From the NCBI GenBank assembly GCA_017305195.1, contig JAFKMU010000060.1, positions 17,026-81,025 of the forward strand: a stretch of DNA of 64,000 nt. The letters run 5' to 3'. The notes under the pieces were generated by a model. That model was not told the origin of the DNA. It worked only from the letters and a program-made list of their open reading frames with translations, and searched no databases. Positions 1 to 9,613 of the stretch are shown here, one piece after another. Position 1 is the first letter of the stretch. Each line of letters begins with the position of its first letter. The position numbers were made by a program, and so were the translations under genes. Source of the stretch: Verrucomicrobiota bacterium. Its GTDB lineage: Bacteria; Verrucomicrobiota; Verrucomicrobiia; Chthoniobacterales; Terrimicrobiaceae.

Positions 1-32
1 ATGTTCTCTGGGTGTCGCAGAGCGGCAAGTAG
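1..32 (+). CDS. possible 3' tail of Verru_Chthon cassette protein B (partial)
   Basis: The third reading frame is open from the left edge and stops at a TAG at 30-32, giving a tail ending in VLWVSQSGK. In the Verrucomicrobia cassette to which the next three genes seem to belong, a B-type pseudopilin usually precedes C, so this short open stretch may be the end of that gene. Nothing in nine residues proves it; the frame may simply be open by chance. Confidence 0.25.
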   Translation, partial: VLWVSQSGK

Positions 33-61
33 CTGCCCACTTAGGGAAAGATTTTTCGCCC

Positions 62-1120
62 ATGCGGAACCCCTGCGAGCCCCTGGCATCCCTCGGCGAG
101 AAAAGTAAAACCGCTCCCGGGAGGAATAGCCGACGGAAAATAACGGCGTTCACCCTCCTGGAGATGCTGGTGGCCTGCGCTGTGCTCGCGATGTTGTCCG
201 CGCTCCTTTTGACCACGCTCGGGCAGACGACTTCGATCACCCGGCGCGCCACCGAGGGCATCTCCGCCTTTCAGGCGGCCCGGGCGGCCTTCGACATCAT
301 GACGACCAATCTTGGCCAGGCCACCTTGAGCAGCTATTGGGACTACCAGGATGATGGCGGTGATTTTCGCACAGCATCCAGCCGAGCCTCCTTTAAACCG
401 GCCGCCTACGGTCGCAATTCGGAACTGCACTTTCTGATCCAGCCGGCCGGAACCCAGGGTCTCGGTACGACGGGGACAGGGGAGATGGTCGCTTTTCAGT
501 TCCCCACCGCCTTTGCGTCCTCCGCATCGCACGAGGGTTTGTCCTCACTGCTGAGCGCCTGCGGGTATTATGTCGAGTATGGCGATATCGAGCCCTTGCC
601 CTCGCCCTTTCCGCAGACCGCGCACAAGTATCGTTTTCGCCTCATGCAGGCGTTGCTCCCCGCCGAAAATCTCAAGGTCTATGACTCCTCGACAGGAAAT
701 GCCTGGCTCAGCGACCTCTCGAGCTACGCCACGCCGATCGCCGATAATGTGATCTACCTCCTCGTATGGCCCCGCAAGACGCAGGCGGAGGATAATGCTG
801 GCGATGAACTCAGCAGCAACTTCACCTACGACTCCCGGAAAAACGCGCGCACGATCCCTCAACCTCAGACCGCAAACCAGCTGCCTCCGACGTTGCAGGT
901 CTCGATCGTTTGTATTGACGAAGCCTCCGCCTCCCGGTTCTGCACGGGCGAAACCCCGCCGGCAGCGATCTCCTCCGCCTTCACCGGTCTCTTTGCCAAC
1001 TCGACCCAGGCCCAGGTCGAGACAGACATGGATCAGCTGGGAACACGGCTCGGCTCCCTGGGCGTCAACTTCCGCATCCTCACCACCATCGTGCCGCTGA
1101 GGGAGTCAAAGATGCAATGA
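62..1120 (+). CDS. prepilin-like protein, Verru_Chthon cassette protein C type
   Basis: A 352-residue pseudopilin-like protein. Residues about 26-53 carry a prepilin N-terminal methylation motif: a basic run, then AFTLLEML with the conserved Glu five residues after the expected cleavage point, then a hydrophobic helix. The rest is a Ser/Thr-rich globular domain with no catalytic motif I recognise. It would be processed by a prepilin peptidase and held in the inner membrane or assembled in a type II secretion-like or pilus-like structure. It overlaps the next gene by ATGA, and the following two genes match the known C-D-A order of a Verrucomicrobia cassette whose function is unknown. The frame is open to the left edge, so a start upstream of ATG 62 is possible. 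Confidence 0.75.
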   Translation: MRNPCEPLASLGEKSKTAPGRNSRRKITAFTLLEMLVACAVLAMLSALLLTTLGQTTSITRRATEGISAFQAARAAFDIMTTNLGQATLSSYWDYQDDGGDFRTASSRASFKPAAYGRNSELHFLIQPAGTQGLGTTGTGEMVAFQFPTAFASSASHEGLSSLLSACGYYVEYGDIEPLPSPFPQTAHKYRFRLMQALLPAENLKVYDSSTGNAWLSDLSSYATPIADNVIYLLVWPRKTQAEDNAGDELSSNFTYDSRKNARTIPQPQTANQLPPTLQVSIVCIDEASASRFCTGETPPAAISSAFTGLFANSTQAQVETDMDQLGTRLGSLGVNFRILTTIVPLRESKMQ

Positions 1121-1689
1121 AGGCCTTTTCGTTGATCGAGTTACTTACGGTGATCGCTATCCTGGCCATCCTCGCGGTGGTGGCGATTCCGGCGGTGCAA
1201 TCCATCGAGGTCGCACAATCTCTCAATCGCGGCGCCAGCCTGGTCGAGGACCAGTTTGCCCTCGCCCGGCAGACGGCCATCGCAAGAAATCGCGGCATTG
1301 AGGTGCGGTTGGTGGAGCTCAGTGACACGAGTGGAACTGGGATTCGAGGCATTCAGCTATGGATAGAGTCTGAGGACGGCTCCACCCTGAGCGCCTTCAG
1401 CCGCTTGGAATCCCTTCCCTCGACGATCATCATATCCCAGAATCCTGCGCTTTCGCCTTTGCTCACGGCAGAGCCCGATCGGGCGGGGTCGGCGGTCTTC
1501 AGCGGCCAGGGACAGAGAAATTACCGGGCCTTCCGCATCCGGCCCTCGGGCTCGCTGGATAGCTTAGTCAATACGACGAACAACTTCCTCACCATCTGCA
1601 CCCCCCGGGACGTTTCCGCTCCTCCCCAAAACTACGCAACTCTGCGTATCAATCCTGTGACGGGGCGCGTCACCCAATATCGCCCATGA
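1117..1689 (+). CDS. prepilin-like protein, Verru_Chthon cassette protein D type
   Basis: A 190-residue pseudopilin. It begins almost at once with FSLIELLTVIAILAILAVVAIPA, split here as FSLIELLTV plus a hydrophobic helix, which is the classic class III leader and transmembrane helix seen in GspH/FimT-like minor pseudopilins. The remaining 160 residues look like a small beta-rich head domain. Start and stop overlap the flanking genes by four bases on each side (ATGA), so translation is very likely coupled to cassette proteins C and A. Length and position fit the D member of the Verru_Chthon cassette. Exact role unknown. Confidence 0.75.
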   Translation: MKAFSLIELLTVIAILAILAVVAIPAVQSIEVAQSLNRGASLVEDQFALARQTAIARNRGIEVRLVELSDTSGTGIRGIQLWIESEDGSTLSAFSRLESLPSTIIISQNPALSPLLTAEPDRAGSAVFSGQGQRNYRAFRIRPSGSLDSLVNTTNNFLTICTPRDVSAPPQNYATLRINPVTGRVTQYRP

Positions 1690-4600
1690 ATCACAGAAGC
1701 TTCCAGACACCTCGCGAAAGGCCTGCGTCATCCGGCATTGCTCTCGTCATCGTCATGGCCATCCTGGTGCTCATTCTCGGGCTGGTTACCATCTTCCTGG
1801 CCCGCACTCGGGTGGAGCGAGGCGCCACCTCGGCCTACAGCGCCTCCTCCGCCACCCAGCGGTTGGCCGATCTGGCGACCAGCATGGTCAAGGGGCAGAT
1901 CCGCGACGCCACCACGCAGGGCAATGCCGTCGCCTGGACCTCCCAGCCCGGGATGATCCGCACCTACGGGGCAGGGGCGCCGGGGAGCTTCACCGCGGGC
2001 GCCAGTCTGCTCCGGGTCTTTAAACTCTATTCTGCCCGGGAGCTCATCTCGACCACTTATGCCAATGGCACCGATACTCCGCCATCCTCATGGACGACGA
2101 GCACGGCTCTCTGGACCGACCTGAATGCTCCCATCATGGTTGATAATCCGAGTGCTGCCTCTGGCCCGGATGTGCCTCGCTATCCCATCCTGGACCCGGC
2201 AGCCCAGGATTCTGTTGAAGGCTTTGACATCACGGCCGGTCAAGCTCCTGCCGGCGCCGTTCTCTCCGGCTCCACCGATGCCCGGCGCCTGCCGATGCCC
2301 GTCCGCTGGCTGTATGTGCTGCAGGATGGGACGATGGTGACGCCTCCGGAAACAAGCGGCACGACGGCCTCGGTCAGCGGAGCCACCGCCACCAATCCGA
2401 TCGTGGGCCGCATCGCCTTCTGGACGGATGACGAGACTTGCAAGATCAATATTAACACCGCCTCGGAGGGATCGTTTTGGGATACGCCTCGCGTCGATAC
2501 AACGGAAGATCGCAAGCTGGCAAACTATCAGCCGGCCCAAAATGAGTTCCAGCGCTACCCCGGCCATCCCGCCATGGTTTCCCTGGCCCCGGTCTTTTTC
2601 GCCACCAGCTCGACGAGTACACCAGATCTCAGCACAGCCCAGCGCGAGGCGCTTTACCGTATCGCTCCGCGTATCGTGGGCGGAGGCTCCAATGCTGGTT
2701 CCGAGGTGGCGACGGGAGCTCTCAACCCCGATGCCGACCGCCTTTACGCTTCGGTTGACGAACTGGCCTTTGCCGCCGACCGCCAGGACCAGTCGGCAGA
2801 AAGCGGTCTGACCCGGGAGAAGCTCGAGGCTTCCAAATTCTTCCTCACGGCAAACAGCCAGGCTCCAGAGACGACGCTTTTCAATACGCCGCGAGTGGCG
2901 ATGTGGCCGATCTTCAAGGATCTGCCTGCCGCACGCGTGACCGCTTACGATCGGCTAATCGCCTTCGCCTCGACCATCAACGGGCAGCCGTATTATTTCC
3001 AGCGGGAGGCGGCGCGCAGCACCACGTCGGATTGGGCAAACATCCCGCGCAATCGCAAACTCCTGCGTTACCTGCGCGCGCTTTCCGACAAACCCGAGCC
3101 GGGGTTTGGGCTATCACTCGTTTCGAAAACCTCTGTCACTGACCGCGATCAACTTCTGGTGGCGATGATGGACTACATTCGATCCACCAATCTCTATGAT
3201 GACAACCTGACTCCCACTACTTACTCCAGCGACGCCGCCGCCCAAAGCGCCGTGCAGTTCACCGCTGGGAGGCAAAGCGATGGGGTTTCTGTCTGGTCGG
3301 GTCATGGGGCCGTCGCTCCATTACGCGTGCCGTCTGGTCTGGCCGATGTCTCCGCCTACCCTGGGGAACCGGATGGCACATCGCTCATGGGCTTTGGCCG
3401 GTTTCACACCATTAGCGACGCCGCTCTGCTTTTCATCTGCACCGCCGACGGATCGGCCGGCACCAGCGCCTCGCCAGTACCCGGCAATCCCGTGGACGCC
3501 GCCAAGCGCGAGAGCAATAACCCGGATACAAACAACACCCTCGGCGGTGTCGCTCTCACGACGACGCAACGCCGCATTCAGGCCATGCTCTTTTTTGATC
3601 TCTTCGCCGCGATGCAGGGGTGGACGCAGTATTCCGTCGATAGTTCCATTGATGTGGAACTCGTGGGTGGAAACTTCACCATCAACGATATCTCGTTGGC
3701 CTTTCCGACCTCAGCCAAGACAACCCAGGACAACCAGCAGTTGGACAACTATAGCCCCTGGGGCGGGTACATGGGATTTCGGAAAAGCCTCACCAGCGCA
3801 AACTGGGTCAACTATCCCCTGATCAGCGTGCCGATCACCATCGAGGTGCCGTCGGGCTCAAATCCCGCGATGCATTTCAAGGGCCCACAGACGGTAAAGC
3901 TCAAAATCTACGCCAAGCCGCCATCCAGCCGTGGCTCGGGAGACACTGATCTGGTGCAGACGATAGAGTTACACTTCCCGGAGGCAGACTTCCCGGTTCC
4001 AGAGCTTCGTACCTCCGGTACGGCTTCCGCTGGCACGACACCCGCGACTGTCATGCAAAACTGGTGGACCTTTACGCGCACAGGCATCGGCGGCTCCATC
4101 GATCGCGGCCGCCTTTACTTCATCAAGGGGCAGTCGGCCAATGGCTTGGCCGGCAATATCATCTGGCCCGAGGATACCCTGCGAACCCTGATTCCCTACC
4201 ATGGGGATCTCCGGCTCGTTGCCGGTTCCCATTACGTGCCGGTCGGCGTCTTTCAACCTTCCCCCGGCTATTTCGACACGACCCGCCGCACCAGTACGGG
4301 TGCGCAAGATCCCTCCAATCCACTCCCGCAGATCAAAAACTCACTCACGGGCAGCAGCCGTTCCAATTATGAAGGAGGCGAGGGGTTTACCATGCCTCAA
4401 CCTGCCGAGCGGCTCGTGGAAAATGCTGCTTACTCATCCGGAATCCTGCCCAAGTTTGGCCCCTTTGTGGACGAAGCAGGCGCAACGCATAGCGCCAGGG
4501 CTTATCAGGCCTACGGAGACTTTGACAATGGGACGGCGGTTACGGCGGACGGGCCCTACCTGAACAAACCCGACGAGGGAAACAATGCGCGCTCCGGGGG

Positions 4601-5564
4601 CGCCATCCCCTACTTCGGACAGAGCTGGGTGCAAGCAGCGAGCGGCCCAACCTTTTTCTCCCCCAACCGGCAGATCCCCGGCCCCGGGATGTTCGGGTCG
4701 CTGCCCACCAGATTGTTTTCCGGCAACCAGCCTTTTGAGTCGGGTGGAAATCAGGCCCTGGATCGCGCCTGGAGGACTCTGTTGGTACGTCCTCAAAGCG
4801 GACACCCGGGAGCAGTCAATCCGCCGGATCACTTGTGGCTGGATCTCTTCTGGATGCCCGTCGTCGAACCTTACGCGATTAGCTCGCCTTTTGCGACCGC
4901 TGGCAAGATCAACATGAACTACGAGATCGAGCCCTTCACCTATATCCGGCGAACGACCGGCCTGGTCTCGCTCCTGCGCTCGGAGCAGATCCTCGCCATC
5001 CCGAGCAGCGAAGCCTCCCGCTACAAAGGCGACAGCTCCAGCAGCCCGGCAGCCACCTTCCGGCTCCCGATCGACGCGCACGAAACCCTTAAACAATTCG
5101 ATGCACGCTTTCAGAATGACGAGGTTTTCCTCTCTCCCACCGAGATCTGCGACATCCATCTCATCCCCAAGGGAGAGACGCTCAACTCTGCAGGAACCAA
5201 CGCAGACAGCGTGATGAAATCCTTCTGGCAAGCCCATGCGGTGACCGGCGACAACTCCCGCGAGCGGCCCTATACGAACGTCCAAAGCCGACTTACAACA
5301 AAGTCCAACACGTACACCGTCCACTATCGAGTCCAGACACTGAAGAAACGCCCGGGCGGCAATGCCGCGGTGTGGAACGAAACATCCGACTCCATCACCG
5401 GCGAACTGCGGGGTTCGGAAACCATCGAGCGCTACATCAACCCAAATGACAAGACGACCCCGGACTACGCCGCTCTGTACTCGGACAATCCTTCCGCCAA
5501 CCCGGCAGACCTGGGCACTTTTTACAAGTGGCGAACGGTTAACAGCCGGAAATTCCAACCCTGA
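1686..5564 (+). CDS. Verru_Chthon cassette protein A, large envelope protein
   Basis: A 1292-residue protein with a short cytoplasmic N-terminus, one transmembrane helix at about residues 17-40 (ALVIVMAILVLILGLV) and a very long extracytoplasmic part. The N-terminus resembles a GspK-like minor pseudopilin: short leader, helix, then an alpha-helical RLADLA segment, followed by a region with KININTAS as found in GspK-type proteins. The rest is Ser/Thr/Pro-rich with no enzyme signature. It is the last gene of an ATGA-coupled run C-D-A, which is how it is identified; the family is known from Verrucomicrobia by context only and has no assigned function. A palindrome follows the stop codon. Confidence 0.75.
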   Translation: MNHRSFQTPRERPASSGIALVIVMAILVLILGLVTIFLARTRVERGATSAYSASSATQRLADLATSMVKGQIRDATTQGNAVAWTSQPGMIRTYGAGAPGSFTAGASLLRVFKLYSARELISTTYANGTDTPPSSWTTSTALWTDLNAPIMVDNPSAASGPDVPRYPILDPAAQDSVEGFDITAGQAPAGAVLSGSTDARRLPMPVRWLYVLQDGTMVTPPETSGTTASVSGATATNPIVGRIAFWTDDETCKININTASEGSFWDTPRVDTTEDRKLANYQPAQNEFQRYPGHPAMVSLAPVFFATSSTSTPDLSTAQREALYRIAPRIVGGGSNAGSEVATGALNPDADRLYASVDELAFAADRQDQSAESGLTREKLEASKFFLTANSQAPETTLFNTPRVAMWPIFKDLPAARVTAYDRLIAFASTINGQPYYFQREAARSTTSDWANIPRNRKLLRYLRALSDKPEPGFGLSLVSKTSVTDRDQLLVAMMDYIRSTNLYDDNLTPTTYSSDAAAQSAVQFTAGRQSDGVSVWSGHGAVAPLRVPSGLADVSAYPGEPDGTSLMGFGRFHTISDAALLFICTADGSAGTSASPVPGNPVDAAKRESNNPDTNNTLGGVALTTTQRRIQAMLFFDLFAAMQGWTQYSVDSSIDVELVGGNFTINDISLAFPTSAKTTQDNQQLDNYSPWGGYMGFRKSLTSANWVNYPLISVPITIEVPSGSNPAMHFKGPQTVKLKIYAKPPSSRGSGDTDLVQTIELHFPEADFPVPELRTSGTASAGTTPATVMQNWWTFTRTGIGGSIDRGRLYFIKGQSANGLAGNIIWPEDTLRTLIPYHGDLRLVAGSHYVPVGVFQPSPGYFDTTRRTSTGAQDPSNPLPQIKNSLTGSSRSNYEGGEGFTMPQPAERLVENAAYSSGILPKFGPFVDEAGATHSARAYQAYGDFDNGTAVTADGPYLNKPDEGNNARSGGAIPYFGQSWVQAASGPTFFSPNRQIPGPGMFGSLPTRLFSGNQPFESGGNQALDRAWRTLLVRPQSGHPGAVNPPDHLWLDLFWMPVVEPYAISSPFATAGKINMNYEIEPFTYIRRTTGLVSLLRSEQILAIPSSEASRYKGDSSSSPAATFRLPIDAHETLKQFDARFQNDEVFLSPTEICDIHLIPKGETLNSAGTNADSVMKSFWQAHAVTGDNSRERPYTNVQSRLTTKSNTYTVHYRVQTLKKRPGGNAAVWNETSDSITGELRGSETIERYINPNDKTTPDYAALYSDNPSANPADLGTFYKWRTVNSRKFQP

Positions 5565-5581
5565 AAGTCCAGCGTGACGCT

Positions 5582-5601
5582 CCCGTTATCGCGATAACGG
5601 G
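5582..5601. promoter_or_regulatory. 20-bp perfect palindrome, operator or hairpin
   Basis: CCCGTTATCGCGATAACGGG reads identically on both strands. It lies 17 bases after the cassette A stop and 46 bases before the GH2 start. Its centre TTATCGCGATAA has the CG-centred symmetry common to LacI-family operators, so an operator for the GH2 gene is one reading; a transcript hairpin after the cassette is the other. No T-run follows, which argues against an ordinary intrinsic terminator. Confidence 0.45.
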
Positions 5602-5647
5602 CGCTGTCCTTGCTGTAGCGAAGAGGCTCCGGAATTTGTAGTGCATC

Positions 5648-8600
5648 ATGGAATCCTCGTCCGCCGAATCCGCGCCCCTCGAAGAAAAACCTCCGGGCAA
5701 CGACACCTTCGCTCACATCGCGCAAAAGGTGGGAGGCGGCGCTGGCGGGCTCGTCGAGAATTACCCGGAAGTCCTGCCTGATGTGGCGCTGCCCTGTGGC
5801 GCGTTTCAATCAGCTCACGATTTCCCGACCCTCCCGCGGGCTTCCACCGCGGAGGAGATGCGTGAGGAACTGGCGCAGCTTCGGGAAGAGTTCGCTCCGT
5901 TTCTCAAGGACTTCGGCTCACACCGGGAGGAAAGGCGACGGAAGTTTCCCGTGCGACAAGCGCAATGGCGTCTCGCGGGGAAAGGGGACGGCCGCCTGCC
6001 TGCACCGGAGAGCTCTGGCTGGCAAACCGTAAACATCCCACACTATGGCGGCCCGATCGGTCCAGCGGTGGCTTTTTACCGGCACGAGCTTGAGCTGCCG
6101 GAGAGAGTCACGACGCAAGAACGCCTCTTCCTTTGCTTTCGCGGTGCCGACTATCGGGCGGAGGTCTACTTGAATGGCAGCTTTCTCACTCGGCATGAGG
6201 GCTTCTTCGAGCCCTTTGAAGTCGATGTCACCGAGGTGGCGCGACCGGGCCGCAACGAGCTGCTCGTGCGCCTGGAGAATGATTATATCGGACACGGCAA
6301 CGAGGCCTGGGGCCAGAAGGGCAATGGAGAGAAACTCTATGCCGCGACGGGACTCGGTTGGGACGAGCCCGGGCTCGGCTGGCATCACTGCCCGCCCGGC
6401 ATGGGGCTGTGCCAGGAGGTTTACTTCGAAACACGCTCCGCCGTGCATGTCCATGATCTTTGGGTGCGGCCGGTGCCGCTGGAGAATCGGGCGGAACTGC
6501 ATGTCGTCGTTCGCAACTCCCTGGATGCCCCAGCCCCAGCATCTTGCACCTTCGCGTTGTCCGGCTCGAATTTCCCCGAGTCGATTTCCAGCGGTCGCGT
6601 CGACTGGGAGGCCATCGAGCCGGGACTCAATGCTTTCCGCATCGATCTGGCCCTGCCGCAGTTTCGCTGGTGGACGCCGGAGACTCCCTGGCTCTACAAG
6701 GTACTGCTCGAAGCTTTCGATGATAAGGGAGCGCCTCTCGATACCGCGCTCTCCCGTTTCGGCATGCGCACCTTCGAGATCACCGAAACAGGCCCCGAGA
6801 AAGGGCGCATCCTCCTGAACGGACGGGAGATTCGCCTGCGCGGAGCAAATACCATGGGGCACGAGCAGCAGTGCGTCCTCCATGGCAATCTCGCTCAACT
6901 GCATGACGACATCCTGATCGCCAAGCACGCCGGGCTGAATTTTCTCCGGCTGACGCAGCGTCCGGTCGAGCAGGAAATCTACGACGCCTGCGATCGGCTG
7001 GGGATGATGGTGCAGACCGACCTGCCGCTTTTCGCCAAGGTGCCGCGCAGTCAATTCGCGGAGGGAGTGCGGCAGGCGGGAGCGATGGAGCGCCTCATTC
7101 GCGGGCACGCCGCCTGCGTGCTGGTGAGTTTCATCAATGAGCCTTTTCCTCTCTCATGGGGCGATACCACGCATCGACACATGAAGCGCGCCGAACTGGA
7201 GGGATTCCTCCGGGCGTGTTCCGAGATCGTTCGCTACGAAAACCCCGACCGGCAGATCAAGCCGGTGGATGGCGACTACGATCCGCCGGCTCCGGGATTG
7301 CCGGATAATCATTGCTACTGCGGGTGGTATGCGGGACATGCCCTGGACCTCGGCAAGCTGCATCGCGGTCACTGGGTACCCACCAAACCGGGCTGGCGCT
7401 ATGCCTGCGGGGAATTCGGCTCAGAGGGGCTCGACTCCCCCGACCTCATGCGCCGCCGCTACCCCGCAAGCTGGCTGCCCCTCGGCCCCGAGGATGCCTC
7501 CTGGACTCCCTCCCGCATCGCCCGTGCACAAACCGGGCCGATGCATGGCCTCTGGATGGATACGGAGGATTCCCTGGAGGGATGGGTCAATACAAGCCAG
7601 GAGCACCAGGCATGGATCACTCGTCTTATGACCCGCGCCTTCCGTCGCGACCGCAGGATGTCTTCATTCGCGATTCACCTGCTGATCGACGCCTTCCCTG
7701 CCGGGTGGATGAAGACGCTGGTGGACTGTGAACGCAATCCGAAACCCGCCTACTTCGCCTATCGCGATGCCCTCGCACCTCTGCTGGTGGACATTCGTCT
7801 CGACCGATGGGCCTGGTGGAGCGAGGAAACACTCAGCGCCGAGATCTGGATCTGCCACGACGGACAGGAAGCCCCTGCGGACAGCGAACTGCGTTATGTC
7901 CTGGAAGTCGACGGACATCCCGTCGCCTCGGGATGCACGCCGGCCGCCATCCCGGATTGCTCCAGCTTCTGTCAAGGGATAGTCAATATCTCCCTGCCAC
8001 CGGTCTCCCGGCGTACAAACGCCAGCCTGCGCGCCGCCATCGTCTCCGCGCACGGGCAGATCCTCAACACCTCGGAGGAAAGGATCACCCTTTTTCCTCG
8101 AACGACCAAGGCATCCGCCCGGCCCGGCGTTTTCCTGTGGGAACCGAAGGATGAGGTTGCCGGACGATTCGTTGAAGGGCTTGGCCAGCTCCGGCAAACA
8201 ACCCGCGCGCCCAGGCCGGGTGAAGTCATCGTCTCGAGTAAAGCGGAGATCTTTCCCATCATCGAACCGCAGATCGCCGCCGGGGCGACTCTCCTGCTGC
8301 TGGAGCTGCTGCCCGGTCACTACGAGATCGCCGGAGACAAAGTGACGATCGAAGCGGCAGGCTTCGGCCCACGACACTTCGTTTCCCGGGCCACAGGACA
8401 CCCAGCCGTGCAGGGCTGCGAGAAAAACGACTTCCGGTTCTGGCACGATCCGGCGGAGGACGCCGCCACCGCCCTTTTGGATACCGTTTTCTTTGCCGAC
8501 GGCTGGAAACCTGTATTGACAACATCCCAGGCGGGCTGGGGTATCGAAGGGCACAAGAAAGCTCTCGCCTGCGCGGAGCGCGAGATTGGTCGCGGACGCG

Positions 8601-8683
8601 TCATCATTTGCCAGGTAAAGATAGCCGGACGCACCTCAACCAACCCTCCGGCGGAGATCCTGCTCGACCGCTTGCTCGGATAG
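5648..8683 (+). CDS. glycoside hydrolase family 2 protein
   Basis: A 1011-residue GH2-type enzyme without an obvious signal peptide. Order: N-terminal extension to about 85, jelly-roll sugar-binding domain (about 95-255, with FLCFRGADY and EVYLNG), immunoglobulin-like sandwich (to about 375), TIM barrel (about 385-680) and a C-terminal beta-rich tail. The barrel has LRLTQRP, the acid/base motif FINEP (Glu498) and GEFGSEG, whose Glu589 occupies the place of the SEYG nucleophile in beta-glucuronidase, mannosidase and galactosidase relatives. The family hydrolyses beta-linked terminal sugars with retention; the substrate cannot be read from sequence. It stands alone between a palindrome (5582-5601) and a convergent gene pair, so it has its own promoter. 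Confidence 0.85.
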   Translation: MESSSAESAPLEEKPPGNDTFAHIAQKVGGGAGGLVENYPEVLPDVALPCGAFQSAHDFPTLPRASTAEEMREELAQLREEFAPFLKDFGSHREERRRKFPVRQAQWRLAGKGDGRLPAPESSGWQTVNIPHYGGPIGPAVAFYRHELELPERVTTQERLFLCFRGADYRAEVYLNGSFLTRHEGFFEPFEVDVTEVARPGRNELLVRLENDYIGHGNEAWGQKGNGEKLYAATGLGWDEPGLGWHHCPPGMGLCQEVYFETRSAVHVHDLWVRPVPLENRAELHVVVRNSLDAPAPASCTFALSGSNFPESISSGRVDWEAIEPGLNAFRIDLALPQFRWWTPETPWLYKVLLEAFDDKGAPLDTALSRFGMRTFEITETGPEKGRILLNGREIRLRGANTMGHEQQCVLHGNLAQLHDDILIAKHAGLNFLRLTQRPVEQEIYDACDRLGMMVQTDLPLFAKVPRSQFAEGVRQAGAMERLIRGHAACVLVSFINEPFPLSWGDTTHRHMKRAELEGFLRACSEIVRYENPDRQIKPVDGDYDPPAPGLPDNHCYCGWYAGHALDLGKLHRGHWVPTKPGWRYACGEFGSEGLDSPDLMRRRYPASWLPLGPEDASWTPSRIARAQTGPMHGLWMDTEDSLEGWVNTSQEHQAWITRLMTRAFRRDRRMSSFAIHLLIDAFPAGWMKTLVDCERNPKPAYFAYRDALAPLLVDIRLDRWAWWSEETLSAEIWICHDGQEAPADSELRYVLEVDGHPVASGCTPAAIPDCSSFCQGIVNISLPPVSRRTNASLRAAIVSAHGQILNTSEERITLFPRTTKASARPGVFLWEPKDEVAGRFVEGLGQLRQTTRAPRPGEVIVSSKAEIFPIIEPQIAAGATLLLLELLPGHYEIAGDKVTIEAAGFGPRHFVSRATGHPAVQGCEKNDFRFWHDPAEDAATALLDTVFFADGWKPVLTTSQAGWGIEGHKKALACAEREIGRGRVIICQVKIAGRTSTNPPAEILLDRLLG

Positions 8684-8704
8684 TTCAGGAGTGGCGCACG
8701 ACCG

Positions 8705-8754
8705 CACAGCGCTCTCGCTGGACTGCCTCCGGCAGCCTACGCTTGAGCGCTGTG
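8705..8754. terminator. nested inverted repeat between convergent genes
   Basis: CACAGCGCTC (8705-8714) pairs with GAGCGCTGTG (8745-8754), and inside it CTGCC-TCC-GGCAG (8723-8735) forms a second hairpin. It lies between the ends of the GH2 gene (plus) and the LamG-like gene (minus), where a bidirectional transcription stop is expected. No U-run on either strand, so termination efficiency is uncertain; it could also be a REP-like palindrome. Confidence 0.5.
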
Positions 8755-8884
8755 TCAGAACACAAACCGGACGACCGCACCAATAGGCTCTTGAGCTTCT
8801 GTGGTCCAGTTCAGGGGGTGAGATCACCACCCAACAATCCTCTATCCCTCCCCGGTCCAGTCTCAGGGTTCAAGGTCAGGGCCT

Positions 8885-9613
8885 TTACGCTGCCCGAGCG
8901 ATTTTCAGCGAGGCGATTTCGTCCGGAGTGAGAGCCCGACGATAGACGGCCAGGCCCCCGATTTTTCCGACGAACCAGTTTCCCATCGTACCCTGGCGAT
9001 GGACGGCTCCCACGGTGAAGTCTGCGCTGCCGGCGAAGATGCCTCCGGGGTAGGGGAAGGGATTGAAGCCGGGCCTGGGGTGAAACTCGCCATCGAGATA
9101 GGCGCGGACTTCGTTCCCATCGTAGGTGAAGGCGGCGCAGTGCCAGTCGAAATACGGGACGCGCGCTCCGTCAATGGCGGCATCCATGCACCACCGATGA
9201 TTCGGCGTCGGCCCGCCGGAAGACGAGAGGTGCCCGCAGACATTATCCGCGCCGCCATGGATGCGGAGGTCGAGGAAGAGAGCATACTGGCGCTGGCATT
9301 CTGTCTCGTTCCACATCCCGGCGATCGCTTCGCACTCGATCTCGGGTTTCCTGTGCCGCTGGAGCCACGCGATTACGCTCACGCTCTCCCTCAGGCGGAG
9401 CTCGCCGCACTCCGCGTGAGGGATGACGAAATACCGCCCTCGCGAGAGCCGGGCGCAATGGTCGCCAAAGATGCCGCCCTCGGTTTGCTCGATCGGTGTG
9501 GCGCCATCTCTCAGGCAGGCCGGGAAGCTGCCGATGGCGCAGCGAGGCTGCCCGGTCGGTTCCTGAAAATCCCAGAAGCTGACGAGACCGGAGATGTCCT
9601 TTGGGTGAATCAT
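8885..9613 (-). CDS. LamG/concanavalin A-like lectin domain protein
   Basis: A 242-residue protein that looks like a single LamG-type jelly roll: it opens with ISGLVSFWDFQEP, has the strand AAFTYDGNEVRAYLDGE, and ends with GKIGGLAVYRRALTPDEIASL, all typical of LamG/laminin-G-like carbohydrate-binding modules. No signal peptide, so it would act in the cytoplasm unless exported otherwise. The chosen ATG at 9613 overlaps the stop of the GH94-type gene by ATGA; the open frame continues upstream to 9862 but that part is antisense-like and rich in Arg/His. Last gene of the minus-strand carbohydrate operon. Probable role: sugar binding or an accessory to the phosphorylase; inference only. Confidence 0.7.
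   Translation of the reverse strand: MIHPKDISGLVSFWDFQEPTGQPRCAIGSFPACLRDGATPIEQTEGGIFGDHCARLSRGRYFVIPHAECGELRLRESVSVIAWLQRHRKPEIECEAIAGMWNETECQRQYALFLDLRIHGGADNVCGHLSSSGGPTPNHRWCMDAAIDGARVPYFDWHCAAFTYDGNEVRAYLDGEFHPRPGFNPFPYPGGIFAGSADFTVGAVHRQGTMGNWFVGKIGGLAVYRRALTPDEIASLKIARAA

Noticed and set aside
4434..5558. 374-residue ORF on minus opposite cassette A
   Set aside because: Shadow of the 1292-residue gene; Gly/Arg/Val-rich composition and no family pattern.
8705..8754. Nested hairpin as a structured regulatory RNA
   Set aside because: It lies between two convergent gene ends and has no gene to control; a termination or REP-like role is simpler.
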